The translations under genes were made by a program, and so were the position numbers. Under the pieces are notes generated by a model, which did no database searches, was not told the origin of the DNA, and worked only from the letters and a program-made list of their open reading frames with translations. Positions 21,214 to 34,919 of a DNA stretch of 64,000 bases are shown here, in pieces (position 1 is the first letter of the stretch; the number at the start of each line of letters is the position of its first letter). The DNA is from Ophioderma brevispina (taxonomy: Eukaryota; Echinodermata; Ophiuroidea; Amphilepidida; Ophiodermatidae), in the NCBI GenBank assembly GCA_023653785.1, contig JAMKCH010010190.1, forward strand, positions 1 through 64,000, read 5' to 3'.

Positions 21214-24200
21214 TCAAGAGCAGTGGTGGTGGCACTTCACTCTGCGCCTTGGAGGCGTCTTTAAAATTTGAGCAACGATTGTTTGCCGAGTCCGACCGGT
21301 TCTTTCAGGTTGGAACATATTTCTTTTGTCCCAAACAATGAAGCAAGGTTAACCCGCCTTGAACCGCCAGCCAACTGGTGATTGCATTTAAAAGTCACCC
21401 ATTACTCTTCTTCACAATCACTTTCTTCAGATATAGTTTATTCTGAGCTGATTATGTATTTTCTCCTGGCGTAATGGAGTTCAAAGGACGTCTTTGTCTG
21501 TGTAGTCTATAAAGTGTAAGTCAAACGGAACGGCACGCAAGGTGCTGGTTTTCAACTTTATGTTTCTTATTTTAATTTATTAATGATTTTCCCTCTACAC
21601 AGATTTTCTTGTGTGTTTAATTTTCATACGCCCTTATAAAAATATAATGTGATGTTGTCCTTTAAATCATTAAATTACGGCGGGACCATGGGGTTAAAGT
21701 TAAAAATAAAACAGACAGTCCTCATTTTTGCTGTTTCTTTCTTTCTATAAATGATTGCACGATTTTGGAAGCTGATTTCGAAAATAAGAGAGTTAGTTCC
21801 ACCAAGAGAGCTCAGGTCCCCGGACATGACGAGATGCATCCGAATTACATTACCACATAAAGGTTCGCGCCAAACGATGTGATCTACAAATAAACAAATT
21901 ACAAGTGATTTCATTGCCATCAATGGGACCTGTACCTCAATGTCACCTGCTTATTTGCTTTATGTTGCCTGCGGGGGAGTCTATACTATTGCAGTATGAG
22001 CAGACGAGGGCGACAGTCGGTTACGGTATAGCTGCTATTTTATGACTGTTTAAACCAAATTTATATTTAGACCGCAACCCGAATAAGGTTATACATTTCG
22101 AAACGGGGTATTCATTTTCATTAATAAATTTATTTAATAGGAATGTGAACGTGCATTGTAACTTTGTTGTGCATTGTAACGAATGCCACTTGATCATAAG
22201 AATATATATATTTGCGTGTTACCCGATCTGAACATTACAACTCTAACCAATTACGTTAATATTGAAAATTAGGCTAGACAGGTGCAAACCCGCCATGTAT
22301 AATAATTGCCACAAGCTTTCTGGAAAGTACTCCACATATCGGAACATAAATGTATATAATTTGGTAATATCGTATTTTATTGTCTCTCCATATGGGCAGA
22401 ATGATCTGAGTCTCAAGCAGATGGTGATTAAGATGAGACCAATGGTCTTTCGATAAGTCAAAAGAGAGACGGGAAAAATATTTTACTAGGTCAGGTATAT
22501 AAAAAGCGAATTGGATCACATTTTGCAATATATATTATTTTTCAATCTATCATTTACGTGCTTCAAAATGTTCTCATAGTTATCGCAAAAGTTATTCATG
22601 CAGATATTAAAGGTGCATTTCGTAATGCTAGCATTCTCATGAATCTGTTCATTTTAATCATCATTAATACTAGTAATATAACAATAACTCTAAGAGTGGA
22701 ATGGGGGAAATTTTAATTATTCATTAGGTTATAATGAGTTCTTTTCTTATTTAAATTAAATAATATTCATATCCTTTGTTATTCTAGGGGTAGTCCTTCA
22801 TTTGCATAAATATTCAAATTCTTTGTTATCCAAAACGGAATAAATATCGCAATACAAAAGGATACGTTAGGGGAAAAGATATTTCGCCCAAAGAGCGTCC
22901 TGAGTGAATAACAAAAGCCAATTTCGCCCTAACGTAGGGGATAGCATCATAATAAATGGGAACAAAATGTAACTGTTAAGAAAGCAATACTGATGCGACC
23001 CACCAAGGCTGGAGAAAATCTACAGTGCAGACGACAGTGGAACAAGCAAGCAAGACAAACGGAATCAGCACGGTCTCAGAGGCTATGAATTTTTCCTTAT
23101 CAAATCAGTATCAAATCTGCCCAATTGTGCTTTTTGTATAAAAATCGTAGTAAGAAATGTTTCCATTGGAATTGCTAGTGGTACATGTCTTTGTTTCAAT
23201 GATTATGAATTCACAATACACATGTCATCCTTGGCACAAACAAAGCTCTCCATTGACGCCTGTATAACAAATTTTAGTGACAAGTCACCGACGCTGAATT
23301 CGCGCATGTGTAGTACATTCGGGTGACTGACCTAAATATACATACAATCGAATGTGTGTACATTGTACGTGTCATGCAAACCATGCTTGACCGCGCCCAC
23401 AAACACGTTTCCGCGCATATAATTATGACAGCAATCAATACTCCATTGCAATTCCCAGTTCAAACTTGGTTCCACTGCCGGAAATAGCCATGCATATTTC
23501 CATTGTCACCTTATTTAAAGTGAATGTCACCTTGCAATGATGACACTGTGGGTTCAGGAATGATCTAAATAATACCGACACACATAGTAGATCTCACTAG
23601 TCACATTATATCGCGCATAATCTACCATTATTTAGGAGTACTTTTTCAACCCTCAATTTCCGGGATTGACTCATGGCGCAACGGTACTGACATAAAAACA
23701 ACACAAACACTGAACAACGGAAAGTCTTATTTAAATTCTGTTTTCAGCTTAGAATAGCCGAGACCATACCGGATTTTCCCATTATCATTGCGAATATAAT
23801 TTTTACCACCCGAGGTCTAAAAAAGTCTCTCGAACGTCATGAACACGCAATACAGAATTTCAAAATCTCCCCAAGCTGTATCGCAAATATGACGTCACCA
23901 TTCAGTAATGAGAGTAATGAGCGGCGCTCTTCATTTGTAAAATGTATTGAAAGAAGTGTGTACGTGCTTGGAACTCCACAGTCGATGCAAAACAAAATAA
24001 GTGGGGTCATCCAATTCAATTCAGTATACTTGTGTGACTTTCAAGGTGTGTGACTGATAAAATTCCACCACAATAAGTTTGAAAACTTCAGACATTTAAT
24101 GCAATAAGATTTTATCTCTCTGCGGCGTAGCCAAGTGATCCTTTTAAACCAACAATATTGGGAAGAAAGGACAGACGAAGTTTTCCTAAATCAAGAAGAA

Positions 24201-26404
24201 TTGATTTTTCATAATTTTTGTTCAAAGTCACATGATTTCGGGGAACGATTTCGAACCATGCCTTTCCACTCTTTTCACACATCGCCTGATCTAGGGGAAA
24301 ATATCGCGCAATTAACTTACATCTTCTGTCAGATTTTCTAGTAGGTTCCCATTGTGTTGACATATTTACACACTGAATCGAATAAGTAAAAAATCCTTTA
24401 TAACAATTTCAAAATATCCCCTTTTGTAGTCATATATTCTTAATAAGACCATCAGAATCATACGAGAGCCATTGGCTAACATTGCCGATATGTATTGATG
24501 TAAATGGACCTATGTGCCCTTCGCCATTTGGTTCACAGTTGATCGTGAAGTGTACACTGTGAAATTACGATAGGCAGCATAACTTGGTCAGCGATTAGTG
24601 AGACAGATCATCGTCAGTAATGAGTGATTGACGCAAACCCATTTGACTTAGAATTCCATAGTTTGATGTGCAATGTGAAAAAACTGTTTATTGTCAGAAT
24701 ATCCTTATCATTTTAATGCTGTACATACAGCAATGCAATAACACATTGATACAAAATATTTGTCTTTAATTAATTTTTACTTTACTAACAAACCAAATCG
24801 AAAATAGTTTGCATTAAATGGTTAGTATGAGCCCGTTTTTCATGAAAATGTGAGAAAGGTGACACTGTGTGCTATTGGCAATGGCAAACTACGCACTACC
24901 ATATAGGAGCAAACATCCCGGAGAAAATTCAGCATGCCCCACTTTGAATTATGGTTTTCCGTTATTTGCGAATAATCCTAGACCATGAGACGACTTAGCT
25001 GCAAATTTAACACGCTTGCGTGAAAAACTCTTTGTGCACTTTCCTGTAACATTACAATTCTTATTAAATAGCACAGGGGAATGATAGTTTTGAAAAACGA
25101 AGACGATAGCAAAGAGTTTCATGATGTTCCTGTACTTTTTTAAAGAGGCTGAACCAAGGTGGATATCTTTGTGAAATCTTTTCTTCACTAGCCTCCAATG
25201 TCAAGACAGCCTGAATGCCCTAAAAGGGGTTCAAGATTTCCGTTGACAAACTACATTGTCCCTGAAACCAGGTCAATGACATTATCAGATTAGAAATGTC
25301 TAACAATCCAACAATTACAAAAAAAAAATATTTTATAAAAAAAAAATAATCAATTTGATTTTTAAATATAATTACTGTTTTTTCATTTTTGCTTTGAAAG
25401 TAACTTGGAGTTAGCAATCTTTTGTTAGTTTACCAGAAGCTAATATTTCACATCGATTTATGTAGTTAATAATTCTAATTTTAAAAAATGATGACAAAAC
25501 ATTTTATTTAATTTTATGAATTTCATTGAGGGGAATACGATTTTTCTTTTTTGGTTTTTTTAATATTATTATCTTTTTTTATAAACAAAACATAAATGTC
25601 TCAAATGAATTTTAAATTCTCACATGAACCTATACAATCCTTAAAGCAACAAATTGGGATCATTAATTTAAAAAATGACATCCAATAAAGTATTATCAAT
25701 TCTGAATAGATTCAGTTGAAACATACAAAAAAAAAAGCAAAAATCAATTATTGTGTTGCCATGCTTGTGAAATTGGCAATTGCCTGAACTGATTATGCAT
25801 ATCTGATTCAAGCATCATTGCCAATCTGTACAAGGGCTTTATTATTTAAAAATACCCGAAGACTGAACCGTTTTGATAACTCAACCCATGAGGCTACAAG
25901 TAAGTGGTGCGTTCACATTCTCCACAGACCTTGTAAGTTTTAATTTACTACTTTTAGAACTAAAGACATAGCAAGGACTTCAATTATTCAGATATCGATC
26001 GACCCAAATGTACCTCAGAACCTTATTTCTTGGCTGTGACATTTTAACTTTGTAGGGGGTCGAACTTCTACTTTGGGGTGTAGAGTTCCAATTGTCCCTC
26101 AAAGAACGTCCCCATTTCAGGGGCGGTTAAGGCGGTAAGCAGGGGCAAGGTAGGAAGTGCCCTTCCGGGTTCACTGCATGGGGGCTCCTATCGTCGAAAA
26201 TGTTTTTAATTAAAAAAAATGCGTCTGCTGTGGTATCTAAACTGTGGTATAGTTTCTCACCGCTCAAACCTGTATGCTAAAATCTTTAAGTTCTATAGTA
26301 TTTGGCACTAACATTTTGTTAGCTTTTGTTTTTACCATGTCCTTTACTTAATAGCACTAACGCTCATTTTTGTAAAGCCCTCCTTCCCATAACGTCCAAA
26401 CAAT
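21214..26404. other. no recognisable feature
   Basis: About 5.2 kb without named elements. A GC-richer tract at 26100-26190 (GGGGCGGTTAAGGCGG onward) resembles G-rich TE debris but has no matched ends. Short frames only. Confidence 0.4.
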
Positions 26405-26640
26405 TGAGATTTTTGCACAATTGGCATGGTAAGTTGGCTAGTAAAATTAGACTACTGTTTAATGCTTAAGCTTGAACTGTCTATGTATTCACAAAAGAAG
26501 GAATTTTGTAATAAGAATAATAATATCGGAGATCCCATAATAATTTCAGTGGATGCTGGAAACGTAATTTTCAAATATTAAATTAGCCAAAATAGCGCCA
26601 TACTACCCTCATCCATTTGTTGTTCCGTTGGGTTGGTTGA
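26405..26640. repeat. single-arm relative of the 1930-2515 repeat
   Basis: Shares in order TTGAGATTTTTGCACA, GTAA followed by CTAGTAAA, ACAAAAGAAGGAATTTTGTA, AATATCGGAGATC and CATCCATTTGTTGTTCCGTT-like blocks with 1990-2235. It is in the same orientation as the left arm there. The second, inverted arm is missing. Confidence 0.7.
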
Positions 26641-28384
26641 TTCAATGATGTCTTTTAACTACAGGCACAGACAGTGATTGCTAAACCAGAAAATAAAAAA
26701 AAATCCTATTTTTGATGTTTGTAACAAGTTTAGGTATCCTAAACATTACTCCACAAGTTATAGGGCCAAAGCAACCTAATAAGGACACAATCGGATGTTT
26801 TAGTCATTACGTCCGTAAGGACCACTTACTAAACACGTATTCAATGCGAGATTCTTACCTTTGGACACTGCTGTTTCTTCCCTTCTCTATTTAATTTTTC
26901 ACTTGGAAAAATAGTTTGAGAATTCTCAGACCCTCATTCTTCACTTTTAAGCTATTCCTGCCAGTCTTAACAGTGTGACAATTGTGGGAATTGTCGAGTC
27001 ACACTAATTTTTACAAATACTTTTAGAATTTTCTATAAATATACCGGAAATCCAATAGAGAAAATAATTCCCAGCGTTATCTTCGCATTGCTTATCAATT
27101 TGGCAATTTAAATGGGCTACAACTAGAACCTTTGAGTAAAACAAAATGTTAAGATTATTACAAAGTAGCGAGGCGGGTGTACTATTTTGAGGATTGTTCA
27201 CTTTATGCTTCATTTTCTTATTTGGTGGAAACTATAGCATATTACTTGTTTAATTCACTGAAAGGTTCTAATCTTATATAATATGTGAAAATCACCAAAT
27301 ACCAACAAAAACGCTTGCCACGACATCTGTCGCAGCCTAATCGTATCGCCTGCTCTTGAGTATGACGCAGGACACTAATATTTTACGTAACACTCTTTAG
27401 TGACTGGGCAAGAATGAAGTCAGATAGGTTCATAGATTTCGAGCAAGCTAACAACATATATTCAGCTTTGTTAAGCAAATGTGGGTATTGAAAGGCGCGA
27501 ATCAAATGTTGTTATATTTGTTTATTTAAACATCAACCTGGTGCGATGACCCTACCTTTGGGACATGAAAGCAAGTACTTTGAATCTCACCATACCCAGC
27601 AGTCAGAATAATTTGTTTTTTTCTTAAAAGAATACGTCATGATTTGTTTGAAACACGAGATATAGTCTTACCAGTAAAGTCACTTTGTACTCAGTTTTCA
27701 GCAATACAACCAGAGGAGACATGGCGGTAAGTTACCCTGAGTGGAAATTCGGAGACGCGAAACGACGAACATACATTTGCAATTCGCCCGATTTATCAGG
27801 ACTGCGCCCAACGTCGACCGGGCCACAGGTGGAACTTTACCGTATCTATTCTTTTATTCATTTGCCCTGGGTTCTTTGGATCATTATCAGGATTATATTC
27901 CATTCTTTGATAAGGGAAAAGAAAAACAAACTTGTTTGTATATTATGTTTTCTCATTGGTGACAGTATAAAACCCTGATCTACGTATAGCCTTTTTGTAA
28001 TCATCCGACCGGTTTAACCAAGGGGTGTGGGGCCTGTACCACCTTTCCTCGAGACTTCATTATAACCAGCACCAGTCATGCTTATGATTTTTGATACCAA
28101 TGGACTGATGCCATGCTTCTTCCTATTTCAAAATTTGGATACACACGAAATAAATACCAACATAACTAGTTATAGCGTCAAAGATGTACGATCATCAGTC
28201 CGCGGAAGTCGAGGAAGAAGTTGGCATTCTTCAAAAATTGATAAATAGACGCCATTGCGAAACAGTCCAATTTTGCAGCTAACAAACGTAGGAAGTATCG
28301 GATTTCACGCGGTTTCAGCTCTAAATGATGGCAATTGGCTAGTTTTACATAAACATAAGTTTTAGAGCCATACTATGCAATATA
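26641..28384. other. no confident feature
   Basis: Unique-looking sequence. At 27721 an ATGGCG is followed at once by GTAAGT, a consensus splice donor, inside a GC-richer patch (27715-27835). A short first coding exon is conceivable, but no continuation was found. Confidence 0.35.
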
Positions 28385-29570
28385 TTTTCAAAAATAAGTG
28401 AAGGGGCCAAAATCAAAAATAAGCATTGTTACTATGCCAGATCACTAACAAAATAAGCACACCTTTGATTTTTTGGTAGTTGTTTATGAAATCCAACAAT
28501 AAGTTCAGAGGTGCGTGCTTAATTAAATTTTGTTTGAGGCTCGCGCGAAATCCAAGATGGCGGCAAAATGCCGCCGTCTTGGCTAACGACGTATTTTGAG
28601 GGTAATGTCCTACGTGCGCCTTCAATTACCTTGTTCTCTGGTGTCATATTGAAGATAATTTAATTATCTCAGCTACGTGATGATAAAAACCCACTTTTGT
28701 GGGTTTCGTTTGGTATCTACACACCGTTTTTGGGGCCAAAAAGGCATATTTTTTTGTGCCATGTTGTTTCAAAAAATGAATGCGGACTGAAATACGTTCT
28801 CCCATATATCAAAACTGTTCTTCCTAATTGGAATCAAGACTTCTCCGGAATTTGCCCTTATATAAGATGCCTTTTGTTGGAACGCACAGGACAATAGGCC
28901 AGTTTCAACTAAAATTATGTGTCTATGAATACTGGGGTCTTACTCACAAAAAACGCCATTTTTTGCACATTTCTCTAACACATGAACAATGGTGTGTCAA
29001 TACCATATAAATGAAAATGCTAAAATGACAGTTTTTGATTCACCTAACTATAATAAAATGTGTTTCTTTGATTTCTTTTGCTGCAATGGCCTTTCTGATC
29101 AATTTGTTTTATGCGGCGGTAACCTCTAATCCAAGATGGCGGCCCAAAATGGCCGCTGCGTTGACAAAACAATGTTTTTAAAGGAAACGGTTGAAAAAAC
29201 CTCCAATCAGCATGTGATTGGTGTCTTTTTTAAAGCAAATAAAAGTTTCTTACAAGGATTATAAACCATGCTTGATGGTGGTTTCGGTGGTATTGTGCAG
29301 CAAAATTGTGAGTTTTTGTTGACTTTTTTTTTAATTTAATATAATTTTACCAAAAAGAGATCTAGAAAGAGATATTTTTTTCTACATCAAAGACAATCCA
29401 TTTCATGAGTACTTATTACTTTGTAGTTACGTTGTCTCGATGACATATGCACATTGTGAAAAGGCCAGCTTTAAACAACATATTCTGTAAAAAAGTTCTA
29501 GTGCCCAAGTAAATGTGTTACAATCACAAATTACAACAGTTTTTATGCACATCTATATAAACACGTATGG
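28385..29570 (+). repeat. left arm of the 5.5 kb inverted repeat
   Basis: Contains two GATGGCGGC/GCCGCC hairpin words at 28553-28580 and 29133-29155. The first is a compact palindrome (CCAAGATGGCGGC with GCCGCCGTCTTGG). The arm ends around 29570, where similarity to the right arm fades. Confidence 0.7.
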
Positions 29571-30916
29571 CTTAAATGATCAAGTACCTGTATTCATTAC
29601 TGGACAATGTGCTCATATAAATTTTTAAGAGTTTTATACTGATCGAAAGTACATATAGCATCCAAAGAGCTAGAAGTAGATATAACATCCAAAAGGGCAC
29701 CCAGAATCCCAAAATGACTACTGTTTTTTTTTCAATTTAAAAACCTATATTTTACATAGCACTGCTACATGCGCAACGGGCTATCAAGTTTGCGAATTTT
29801 CAAATAATGCAATTGCAACAAGTGTGATAAACTATATTTTGAAGTTTACACATTAAAAAAAAAAAAAACAAAAAATTTGTTGCCCATACTTTGGCAATAA
29901 CATACATGATGAAGCAGAGCATTTGTCTTTATCTGTTCTGTATTTTCTTTCCAAGTATAATGTGAAGAATACTACTAAGTAATCTTATAATGATATCATC
30001 TGTGTCTACTCTTAATCTGTTAAAGTGTCCTTGAACACTTGAATGATCTGACTCGTTCTCAGGATAATTAGCTGCATTGATGTCTGATTCTGCACTCCTT
30101 TGGACAGGTGCAAATCCTTTAACCGACACAACACCTGACACCAGTGTTCAAACGTAAAAAAAACGCCAATGTTCTATACTAAGTAATACTAAGGTGTCCG
30201 ATGTTTCTCAGCGACCTGACACCAATCTAACTTGTTTATTTTAAACTCTGAGGTACAAAACGGAATAGTATTTTGATTGTAATCATTAATTAGGTTCGTT
30301 AATATTTTCACATATTTTAAGGAACTGAAAAGTAGTTATCACACAGAAAACGTAACAGAACACTAGTGTTAAGTTAGTGACGTTTTCAAAAAGTGTTACA
30401 TTTAGCCGTTCTGAAAAATGTAGTGCTCCATGCCGCAGCAACAGTGTGCCTTGTGTGTGTAATACAACCCTATACAATATCAATAAAACGATCTCAGGAT
30501 AGAACAGTCGAAGACAGCTTCTTCTCCCTCTGCTCCACAATAATTGCTAGCCCCAACCAACAAGATACGGAATTTTAATACACAAAGTGTGATTTTCTAT
30601 CCTTCTAATGGACTTTCATCTGAACTAGCTCTTTTCAAATAGGGACAAGCAGTATGTATATGCAAAAACACAATTTGTTTTGAAAATTGAGGGCAACCCT
30701 CCTCGGAAAATCTCTGCGCAGCCTTTAATTGAATATGGAAAGAACTCAAGTATACTAGGATTAGATGACGTGTGACTTGTCCCTTATTTGCAACATTGGT
30801 ATCAACGTGCTATGAACTTACACCAATAAATTCCAGTGGTTAATCTATAATTTGGGGAAATTGCCTGATCGAAGACTAATCCTGCATTCCCACTTTGCTT
30901 TCATACTGGTACACCA
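29571..30916. other. inner part of the inverted repeat, no gene seen
   Basis: AT-rich, with a poly-A run at 29854-29868. Nothing coding recognised. Confidence 0.4.
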
Positions 30917-31057
30917 TGGCGGATCCAATTTGAAAAATGTCAAATTACCGGTGGGGGGGGGGCTGAAAGTCTAAACTGTCCAAAATAGCTCAAAATGTGC
31001 TGATTTGGCAAGAATTTGCAGATTAACCGGGATCCCACCCCTCCATGGATCCGCGCC
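30917..31057. mobile_element. short TIR element with G tract
   Basis: The ends TGGCGGATCC (30917) and GGATCCGCGCC (to 31057) are inverted. Inside, GGTGGGGGGGGGG (30951) faces GGGATCCCACCCCT (31031). The length of about 140 bp and G/C-rich ends resemble the small GGATCCGCCA-type repeats common in aquatic invertebrates. No target duplication is obvious. Confidence 0.5.
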
Positions 31058-32689
31058 TGACACCAGCCGGATGTTGTCGTAATCCGTCCGAATTTAAAAT
31101 TATTTCCGTAGTTTTAACTTGTAATATATTAAGCTATAGCGTAATTGCACAATTAACTGCGGAAAAATAACGCGTCCCGGATACCCGCTCCATCGTATTG
31201 GCATCAGCCCTGCTTGTGGCTGGTATGATTTCACAGCAAATGTCTATTCTGACAGGAACTGCAAATCTAGAACATTTTGACATCAATTTCACAGCCAATG
31301 GAACAAAACCTGGAGAATCACAGTGTGATTTTAATAAGGAGCTCATCACTTAAAGGCTGTTGTTTGCTGCAAGGGCAGCAGGGGAAAGGTATTGTATTGG
31401 TGGCTACTAGAGAATGATACCACATTCTATGCCTTTTTGCAGGGTCCAAGTAAACAGAGTTACTTCTCCCTTTACTTACAGTGTCATTAACTTCGTTCCA
31501 CCATTTTGTAGTTCTGGAAGATTTGATCCTGCAACTTCTTCCTTGCCAGAGTGCCTTACGTAAAAGAGTACTGAGGGCCAACTACCGAGCGTAATCACAA
31601 TAGGCACTGAATCACTCGAGTACAAAACCTTCAATCTCCACACGCCATGGATGGATTGTAACAGCTCAAGTAATTCAAATTGATTGGATAGATTATTCCA
31701 GCACCATCGGTTGTTTTGGGAACCCGTGGGGTGGGGGCCACTCACCTATGAATTGGTGGTGTAGGCTCGCTCGGCCAACAGGGGCATTCGGTGGAAGAGG
31801 ACTGAAAAAAATAAGGTCTTTGGGCGACAGACAGACAATTGCTTAAAAATAAGGGTTTTCTGAGTGACGATTTTGCAAAATTTTTCCAAAAAAATGGGTT
31901 TTGGGTGAGTTTTTTGCAAAATTTTCTTAAAAATATTCTTTTCAAAAATTTTGCAAAATTTCACCAAATAGGCCTTTGGGTGACAGTGGTTAATTAAAAA
32001 GAAAAAACGGGGGCTTTGGTGAAATTTTCAAAGTTTCATTGGTACAACGATGCGAAAAATGGTCACTTCCAAATGGGAGTGTCCCCTCCGGGTTTTGGGG
32101 ATGACATGTTTGCGGCTGCAATGCCGAAAGATTTGCACTTCCTACTATTGTGGGTGCAAGAAAAACGTATGAATTACAGTGATTTGCACTTCTCCAAGGA
32201 GTGCAAGAACCAGCCTATTAATGCAGATATTTATGCAGAATTTATTCTTTAGTAATTCATTGCAATAGAGAGAAGAACATACAGATCTGAGACAAAGGAC
32301 AAAATGCTTGGTTTCATCATTCGTGTGTATAGCCCTATTGGCATAAGTATGGGCACCATGGCACGAACTTTCAAAATTAGTTTTTAAACACACTTTCTGG
32401 CAAATTGCAATTTTTTGAAATGGACAACTTTCGAGGTTGAACACTCTGCTACACGCAGTTGCTTAATTACAAACAGGTTCTATTTTAAGAGCTATGTAAA
32501 ATTATACGGTTTTTAAAGTGAAAACTCAAAAACAAGTAGAAAAATTTGATTTGCCTGTAAACTGAATAACCCAATGAGTTTTCTTCATATATGATCCAGC
32601 GCCATTTTTTTTTGCCCGTCCTCTTGGATTTAGAGGTTACCACAAAAAATTAAATCATAAGGCCATTGCAGCAACTGAAATTCAAACAT
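31058..32689. other. inner part of the inverted repeat, no gene recognised
   Basis: Includes a low-complexity stretch (31840-31975) of repeated TTTTGCAAAATTTT words. The minus strand from 31745 to 31134 has three overlapping open frames with slightly higher GC, but no domain I recognise. Confidence 0.35.
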
Positions 32690-33885
32690 TTATATAGTTA
32701 GTGTCAAAAACTGTCCATAAAGCATTTTATATGTGATTGTAAACACTTTTATACTTAGGGCACTATGGACTTTTTTTTACAGACGATGTTTTACAGCTGG
32801 CCTTTGTCACCGTGTGCATATTTTTATAGGGACAACGTCCTACAAAGTAATAAGTCTCATGAATAGAATGTTCATTGAAATGTAGACAAATTCTCTCTTT
32901 CGTGATCTCCTTTTCTTTTTGGTAAAAAAATGTCAAAAACTCAACATTTTTGCTGCAATGAACCAACTAAAAAAAAAAAACCACACCTTAAAACTCCATC
33001 AAGCAAGGGTATATCCCTGTATAACATTTGTATTTGCTTTAAAATGACACCAATCACATGCTGATTGGAGGCTTTCTTTTCGTCAACCGTTCTTCTTAAA
33101 AACATTGTTTTGGGGTCAAGCAGCGACCATTTTGGCCGCCCATCTTGGATTTAGAGGTTACCTCAAAAAGTTGAATCAGCAAGGTCATTGCACCAACTGA
33201 AATCAAACATTGAATATAATGAGTATCAGACACTGTCTATAGAATATTATAATGTTATGACCAACATTTTTCATAGTGTTTAGAGAAAGTGCAAAAATGG
33301 CGTTTTTTGTGATTAAGTACCCCCATTCATTCTTAACACCTATCCCTTTCATTCAAGGTTAAAATTGTCTTATATCCTGTCTTTTCAACACACCAATGCA
33401 TATTATAAAGGGGCAAATTCCTGATCAGTCTTGATCCAATTATGAAGAAAAAATTTGATAATGGGGGAGAACGTAGTTCAGTCCGCATCATTTTTTTTGA
33501 AAAAAATGCAAAATATGCCTTTTTTTTTGGGGCCCCCAAAAAAAACGTGTTGTAGATAACAACGAAACCCACATAAGTGGGGGATCATCATGTAGATTAA
33601 TTTAAATAATCTTCAATATGACACCAAAAACAAGGTGATGAATGCCTCACATAGGACTTACCACCCTCAAAATACGTCGTTAGCCAAAACGGCCGCCATT
33701 TTTGGCCGCCATCTTGGATTTCGAGGTGGACCGCAAAAAATTTAACTTAGCACACCTCTGGATTATTGTGTATTATCATAAAAATACCAAAAATCAGGTG
33801 TGCCTTAGTGTTGTATGATCTGCATGTAACTCAAACCCTAAGCATGAAATTTGGATTTGGCCCTTCGCTTAAAAATTCAAATGCA
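32690..33885 (-). repeat. right arm of the 5.5 kb inverted repeat
   Basis: Reverse complement of the left arm, with TTTTTGGCCGCCATCTTGG at 33703 and GGCCGCCCATCTTGG at 33133. An additional related sub-unit continues inward to about 32440, so this side holds three sub-units against two on the left. Confidence 0.7.
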
Positions 33886-34919
33886 CCAAAAATATCCTTG
33901 GGTAGCAACACACCCCGCTACTACCCTCCTTACCCTTCGACTTTTACGTGCATACCCTAACCCCCGGTGAAGGCCTTTATTTTTTTTTTTTTTTTCGCTG
34001 AAATGACCGGAAAGGATGACAGAACGTAGAAGCTGTTTACGAAAGTTTTGGCTTTTAGCGCACCGACGAAGTTCACTAGGGTGGGACTTACCCCCCCCCC
34101 CCCCTCCTGGGTAAACGAGGGTTAAGTCAAAATCTGCTTCTATTTTTTTTTCAAACGTCACGTGGAACAAACTTGATGTAGTATGGGGATTTCCTCTATT
34201 AAACTTTAAAATCATAACGTTATGGACTGTTTTGGTTTTTATGTGTCTGCGTATTTGTTTAACTTCCCAAGGCGATCGGTACCGGTTTTATTTCCTTACT
34301 TTTTGGTTGGTTTAGAATGTTTTTCAAAATCTTGCTGTGTAGTGTAATTAAAATAGTCACTATAACCCTACTTGTCTTTCAGGTACGACACTTTCAAATT
34401 TATTTTTAGTGTACCGTATTGAATATCCGGCCTATGCAAATCACGTCTCATTTCCACGTTGAACAGGTTGAAGATGTGCTTCCTAGACCTTATCTTTGTT
34501 TAAATTTATCTACTTATTTTAATATTAATTATTTATGAATTAAACCTATAAATGTGATTTTGCATAACTCAAATATTTGCTTACTGACGGACGCTTTTTA
34601 GTAAAGGAAGTTAAAGTTTAAAATATTTTGGCTTATTTTCAGTACTTTTCTCTGCAGTCGTGTTCATATTTACAGGCCATAGGGGTGCTTCAGATCATAA
34701 ATTGTAGGACACTTGTGGTTAATTTACACTCACTAAGTTCAAATACGATCTCCGGTTGCAATTTAACCTCGACGGGCTCATATTATATGTTTCTCTCTTC
34801 TTCACTTTAGGATCCCCTTCCTTTCACCGATCATTGTGTTGAGAAACCTAGACAGCGTATCAACACATGTGTTTGATGCTGACAACATTAGTCGGCAGGG
34901 AGGTGAGAAATGTAATTAA
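33886..34919. other. no feature apart from homopolymers
   Basis: A T run at 33979-33995 and a 14-base C run at 34091-34104 lie within otherwise unremarkable sequence. Confidence 0.5.

Larger units (their letters stand above)
28385..33885. mobile_element. 5.5 kb inverted-repeat structure (foldback-like element)
   Basis: The left arm 28385-29570 and right arm 32690-33885 are diverged reverse complements along about 1.2 kb. Matching blocks include the outer AAGTGAAGGGGCCAAAATC-type word, CAAGATGGCGGC, a GTGTCATATTGAAGAT-type block, and CCAATCAGCATGTGATTGG. Both arms are built from ~0.55 kb sub-units that each end in TGCAATGGCC, a GGTAACCTCTAAATCC-like word and AAGATGGCGGCC. The left arm shows the word twice (28553, 29133) and the right side three times (32625, 33155, 33716). 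The 3.1 kb centre contains no transposase I can recognise. Foldback-type composite or inverted segmental duplication are both possible. Confidence 0.7.

Noticed and set aside
27685..27978. overlapping plus-strand frames considered as a small mitochondrial-type membrane protein gene
   Set aside because: The hydrophobic stretch matches no family I can name, and two frames overlap with equal claim.
31134..31745. cluster of minus-strand frames considered as a decayed gene
   Set aside because: Frames overlap, no motif recurs and no splice pattern is convincing.
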